DNA of 64,000 nucleotides from Pholis gunnellus (Eukaryota > Chordata > Actinopteri > Perciformes > Pholidae): positions 11,031,906 through 11,095,905 of the forward strand of contig OU342819.1 in NCBI GenBank assembly GCA_910591455.2, in the 5' to 3' direction. Both the position numbers and the translations under genes were made by a program. Below are positions 61,011 through 64,000 of this stretch, piece by piece. Under the pieces are notes generated by a model that was not told where the DNA came from, did no database searches, and saw only the letters and a list, made by a program, of their open reading frames with translations. Position 1 is the first letter of the stretch. Each line of letters begins with the position of its first letter.

Positions 61011-61859
61011 CTTTGGCTTCTCAGAGCATTCTGGTTGTTTGCTTCGTAGCTTTTCCCCACGAATTCTTCCCTTAATAGGTTTATCACATGAAAATGATTC
61101 AAGGGATGAAAGAGAATTTTTAAGATGCCAAACTCTTTTTTTTTTTTTTGTATTAATGGTCAATTTAAGCAGTACTTAGGACTGTATTGCTTTGAAGTCT
61201 TTGAAATGTTAATGATGACCTTGATTCGTGTTTGAAGCACATCAATGTTTCTTGCTCGTGTTTAAAGACCCCAGCACATAAACGACTAAAGTTTGGTTGT
61301 CCAATAACATCCCCAAGGACACGGTGGGTGGTGGACGTGGTAATTAATTACTCAGTGACGATGAAGTCATGTTTTAAGTGAGCTAGTTGTTTGTGTTTGT
61401 TTTACCTTGATAGTCAAAGCTAATTTGGATTGCCTGACCTCTGAATTCAAAGGAAACAGTCCTTGATTTCAAATAGATTTCCCAGCACATCAAAGAAATA
61501 AATGTGAAAAAGATCGTTTTTGGATTAATTTTCACGTGTGTCTGTTGGACATAGGTATTGTTTAGTGTGATATAAGTCTGCATATTTGTCCTCCCTGAGT
61601 CAACTACTCTTTCATCTCCTTCTCTCCCTCAAAGGATCTATTGATCATGCAGCACTGTGGTCAATGTTACAACCAGCCCCCCCCCCCCCGCCATCTTTGC
61701 TTAATCTAGTCAATAATCGTAATGGTGTGATCAGTGCGGCCCCCCGTGAAATGGCTGCACAGCTGTGACTGCTTCATTTGACTGCTAGGAAAGCTGGAGG
61801 AGGGGAAGAGGAAAAGATGAGAGATTCTAAAGGGGACCGGAGCAAAATGAGATGAAGTG

Positions 61860-61886
61860 ATGGATGGATGGATGGATGGATGGATG
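61860..61886. repeat. (GGAT)n tetranucleotide repeat
   Basis: About 6.5 copies of TGGA/GGAT. Confidence 0.93.
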
Positions 61887-63689
61887 AGAAAGTGATGGAG
61901 TGAGTGGAATGGATACATGCTAGCTTAAGATTTAATTTAGAGAAGTGTAGAGGAATAAAAGAGTCTCTGTTTTACAGCGTAACAGATGGGAGGATTGATG
62001 GAATGATGGGAGAGCGGAGGCGATGAGGATAGAAGGGTAGAGGAAAGGGGGGATGGAGGACTCTTAAAGCATAGCGACATCAAGGCATCCCAGAGGAAGG
62101 AGATTAATGGCGTGTGCCTCTCCGTCACAGTGGCACTTTGTGCCAAGCGCCCCCTCGTAAAGCACACCCCACACATCTGGCACAAGCGTGGGGCACGGGG
62201 CAATCCTTCTCTTTCTCTGTTTCTCTGAAATCAGAAAGTTCCTCTTGGCACAACTATACTGTGTGTAAACTGCCGTTAGAATACCTGATACTGGTGGGAA
62301 ATTCGTCATATTCTGACGCATTATTTGTTATTTGTGTTTCATCTGTGCCTCTGATATGACCATGTGATACGCCATTATGAGGACAGCCTTCTTCTTTGTG
62401 TTCACCAGGTGTATATCTGTCAATTAAAGCACTTAGTAACCCACCTATTGGGAATGGTGTTCCATGTTACCTTCATGTACATTGTAATACAATTACCTTG
62501 TTAGTCGCTGATAGGATTACTCTCATGTTGAATTCAAATTAATATAAACAAGTATATTGTTTTCAATGTAGTGCATGGCTCAGGTTATCCTCAAATCCGA
62601 TGGAGGCAAAACGTGTAACCCCAGGTCAAGACTATTCACTATGAGAGTCAAGAACATCATAAAGGTCTTTATCTTATCTTATCTTAACTTCCAGACATTA
62701 TATGCCAGTTGTGAAGGACTCTGAGGTTCTGAAAATACTCAAATATGACAATGCACGAATCACACATTCCTTTATGTCTTATACATTTCCACCGCAGTAG
62801 GTATGCAAAGATGTTTACGTTACTTTCGAAGCATAATTCCAGCTTGAGATCATGTTTGGATGTGCTGTTAGAGTCGAGGGTACATTTGTAAAGTATTTTT
62901 TTGTTGAATATTGAAAAAGTAAATGCAAAACTTCTCATGCTTCAAGCCAGCGTTCTTGAAAAGTTAACTAAGACCATCTTTCCCTGACTTTAACAAAGTG
63001 AATTGAGTTGCCTAATTGTTGTCATATCACAGTGAGATGTTAAGTACGAGCTGTTGGTGCTGCTCAACTGGCTTCCAGCTAAACCAAGTGCAACTCAAGG
63101 ATTTGAACTCTGAAAGCTGTGTTTGACATGGGCCAAATGGCAACTTGTCAGAGAGATTTGAATGAAATGCTGGATGAGAGGTGTTGAAATGTGTGCGATT
63201 GGTGGTGAGAGGTGAGCAAAGGGTTGTGTGTACACACATGTATCTGTGTGCGTGTTGGGAGGGAAGTTTTACGGCACAAAAACAGTTTGTAGCGGAACAT
63301 GTGTGTGTATCTGAGCACTGAATGTGTGCGCCCTCGCGCCGCGGCCATGTGTGCGTAACCTATCTCAGGGTTGGAGGCGATCAGTCTCTGGTGGATTACT
63401 GTCGGCGCCGGAGAGCGGGAGCGTTTGACGGATCGGCCTCCCCCACACTCGGGACGCTGCGTTCCTACACAGATGGCGTAATTAACGGGAGGCGAGCCAG
63501 GGAGGGAAATTTATCTTTGATCAGCACCTTCGTGCCAGATTGTCATCTATGTTAATATGATGATAGCATCAGTGCGCACGCGTGTACACACACTCACATG
63601 CACACACAGCAAGAGATGGATGGTGATAGAATAGAGGCAAGGCAGCAGTCAGCCCTGAGGATATAGGATTATGTGTGCAGTCACACGCA

Positions 63690-63762
63690 CGTACACACAC
63701 ACACACACACACACATCCCCCCCCCCACACACACACACACGCACACACACGCACGCACGCAC
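63690..63762. repeat. CA-rich compound microsatellite with C run
   Basis: CA run, then ATCCC with an 11-base C run, then CA/CG-rich repeat with several GCAC steps. Confidence 0.93.
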
Positions 63763-64000
63763 ACAGTCTCCTCCTAATCCTTTGTTCACTGCATGGCACT
63801 GCACTCCCCTGCTGTGAGGAGAGCTGGGATGATCTGTGGAGGGTACCTCAGACAGAATCATACATACAGTAGGCCTACACACACACACAACCGTTTGTCT
63901 GAAGTGTGGGTGCAATGATCAAGAACATTTCACTTGAAAATAACCTGTAATATTACTAAAAATATGACTTTAATAACGACTGCCATATATGATTGATTGT

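Larger units (their letters stand above)
61011..64000. other. Non-coding region to the window end
   Basis: No gene supported. Contents: poly-T at about 61,136-61,149; poly-C at 61,677-61,689; a (GGAT)n run at about 61,860-61,886; a CpG-rich patch at about 63,325-63,560; and CA-rich sequence at about 63,690-63,762 containing an 11-base C run. Confidence 0.7.

Noticed and set aside
16301..64000. Search for runx1t1 exons expected downstream of triqk from mammalian gene order
   Set aside because: None of the conserved protein segments I would expect appears in any frame, so the gene, if linked here, lies outside the window.

Overview
The window reads as teleost fish genomic DNA. Dinucleotide microsatellites (CA/GT and TC/GA) are very dense, there are long poly-C runs, several dispersed repeats are of types I recall from ray-finned fish genomes, introns are AT-rich, and genes are split into short exons with GT-AG introns. 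No bacterial or viral gene organisation is present. Most of the 64 kb is non-coding, and nearly all long open frames are artefacts of CA, TC or GA repeats.

Region 1 (1-16,300, plus strand) holds the 3' part of triqk, the gene for the small ER membrane protein with triple QxxK/R motifs. The window opens inside one coding exon (1-30). A second exon lies at 8,204-8,289 and the terminal coding exon at 14,485-14,592. A 3' UTR of about 1.7 kb follows, with a poly(A) signal at 16,275. The two introns (8.2 and 6.2 kb) carry microsatellites, a 28-base poly-C run and some unique AT-rich sequence that may be regulatory.

Region 2 (16,300-54,400) is a gene-poor interval. I found no exon I could defend. 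It holds CpG-rich patches near 16.8-17.2 kb, 33.1-33.35 kb and 47.5-47.7 kb, many simple repeats, and a 479-bp dispersed element at 37,974-38,452 flanked by a 9-bp direct repeat. It also has repeat-free stretches rich in TAAT-type motifs that could be conserved non-coding elements.

Region 3 (54,400-61,000) is the most interesting part. On the minus strand is an unrecognised three-exon gene (58,095 down to 55,989). Its predicted product has a short hydrophobic/helical module, present twice because of a tandem exon duplication, then a very acidic repeat domain and a basic C-terminal part with three nuclear-localisation-like modules. In the duplicated unit the intron sequence is almost unchanged while the coding sequence has diverged strongly, which would fit diversifying selection. 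A 1.83-kb hAT transposon relic lies just upstream, with perfect 16-bp terminal inverted repeats, a perfect 8-bp target-site duplication and a surviving BED zinc-finger frame. Around these lie a composite dispersed repeat split by a roughly 400-bp GA-rich microsatellite, a second dispersed repeat, and a tandem array with a 219-bp period.

Region 4 (61,000-64,000) is non-coding, with short simple repeats and a CpG-rich, possibly regulatory patch near 63.3-63.56 kb. All family assignments come from reading the sequence and from memory of the families. No database search was possible.
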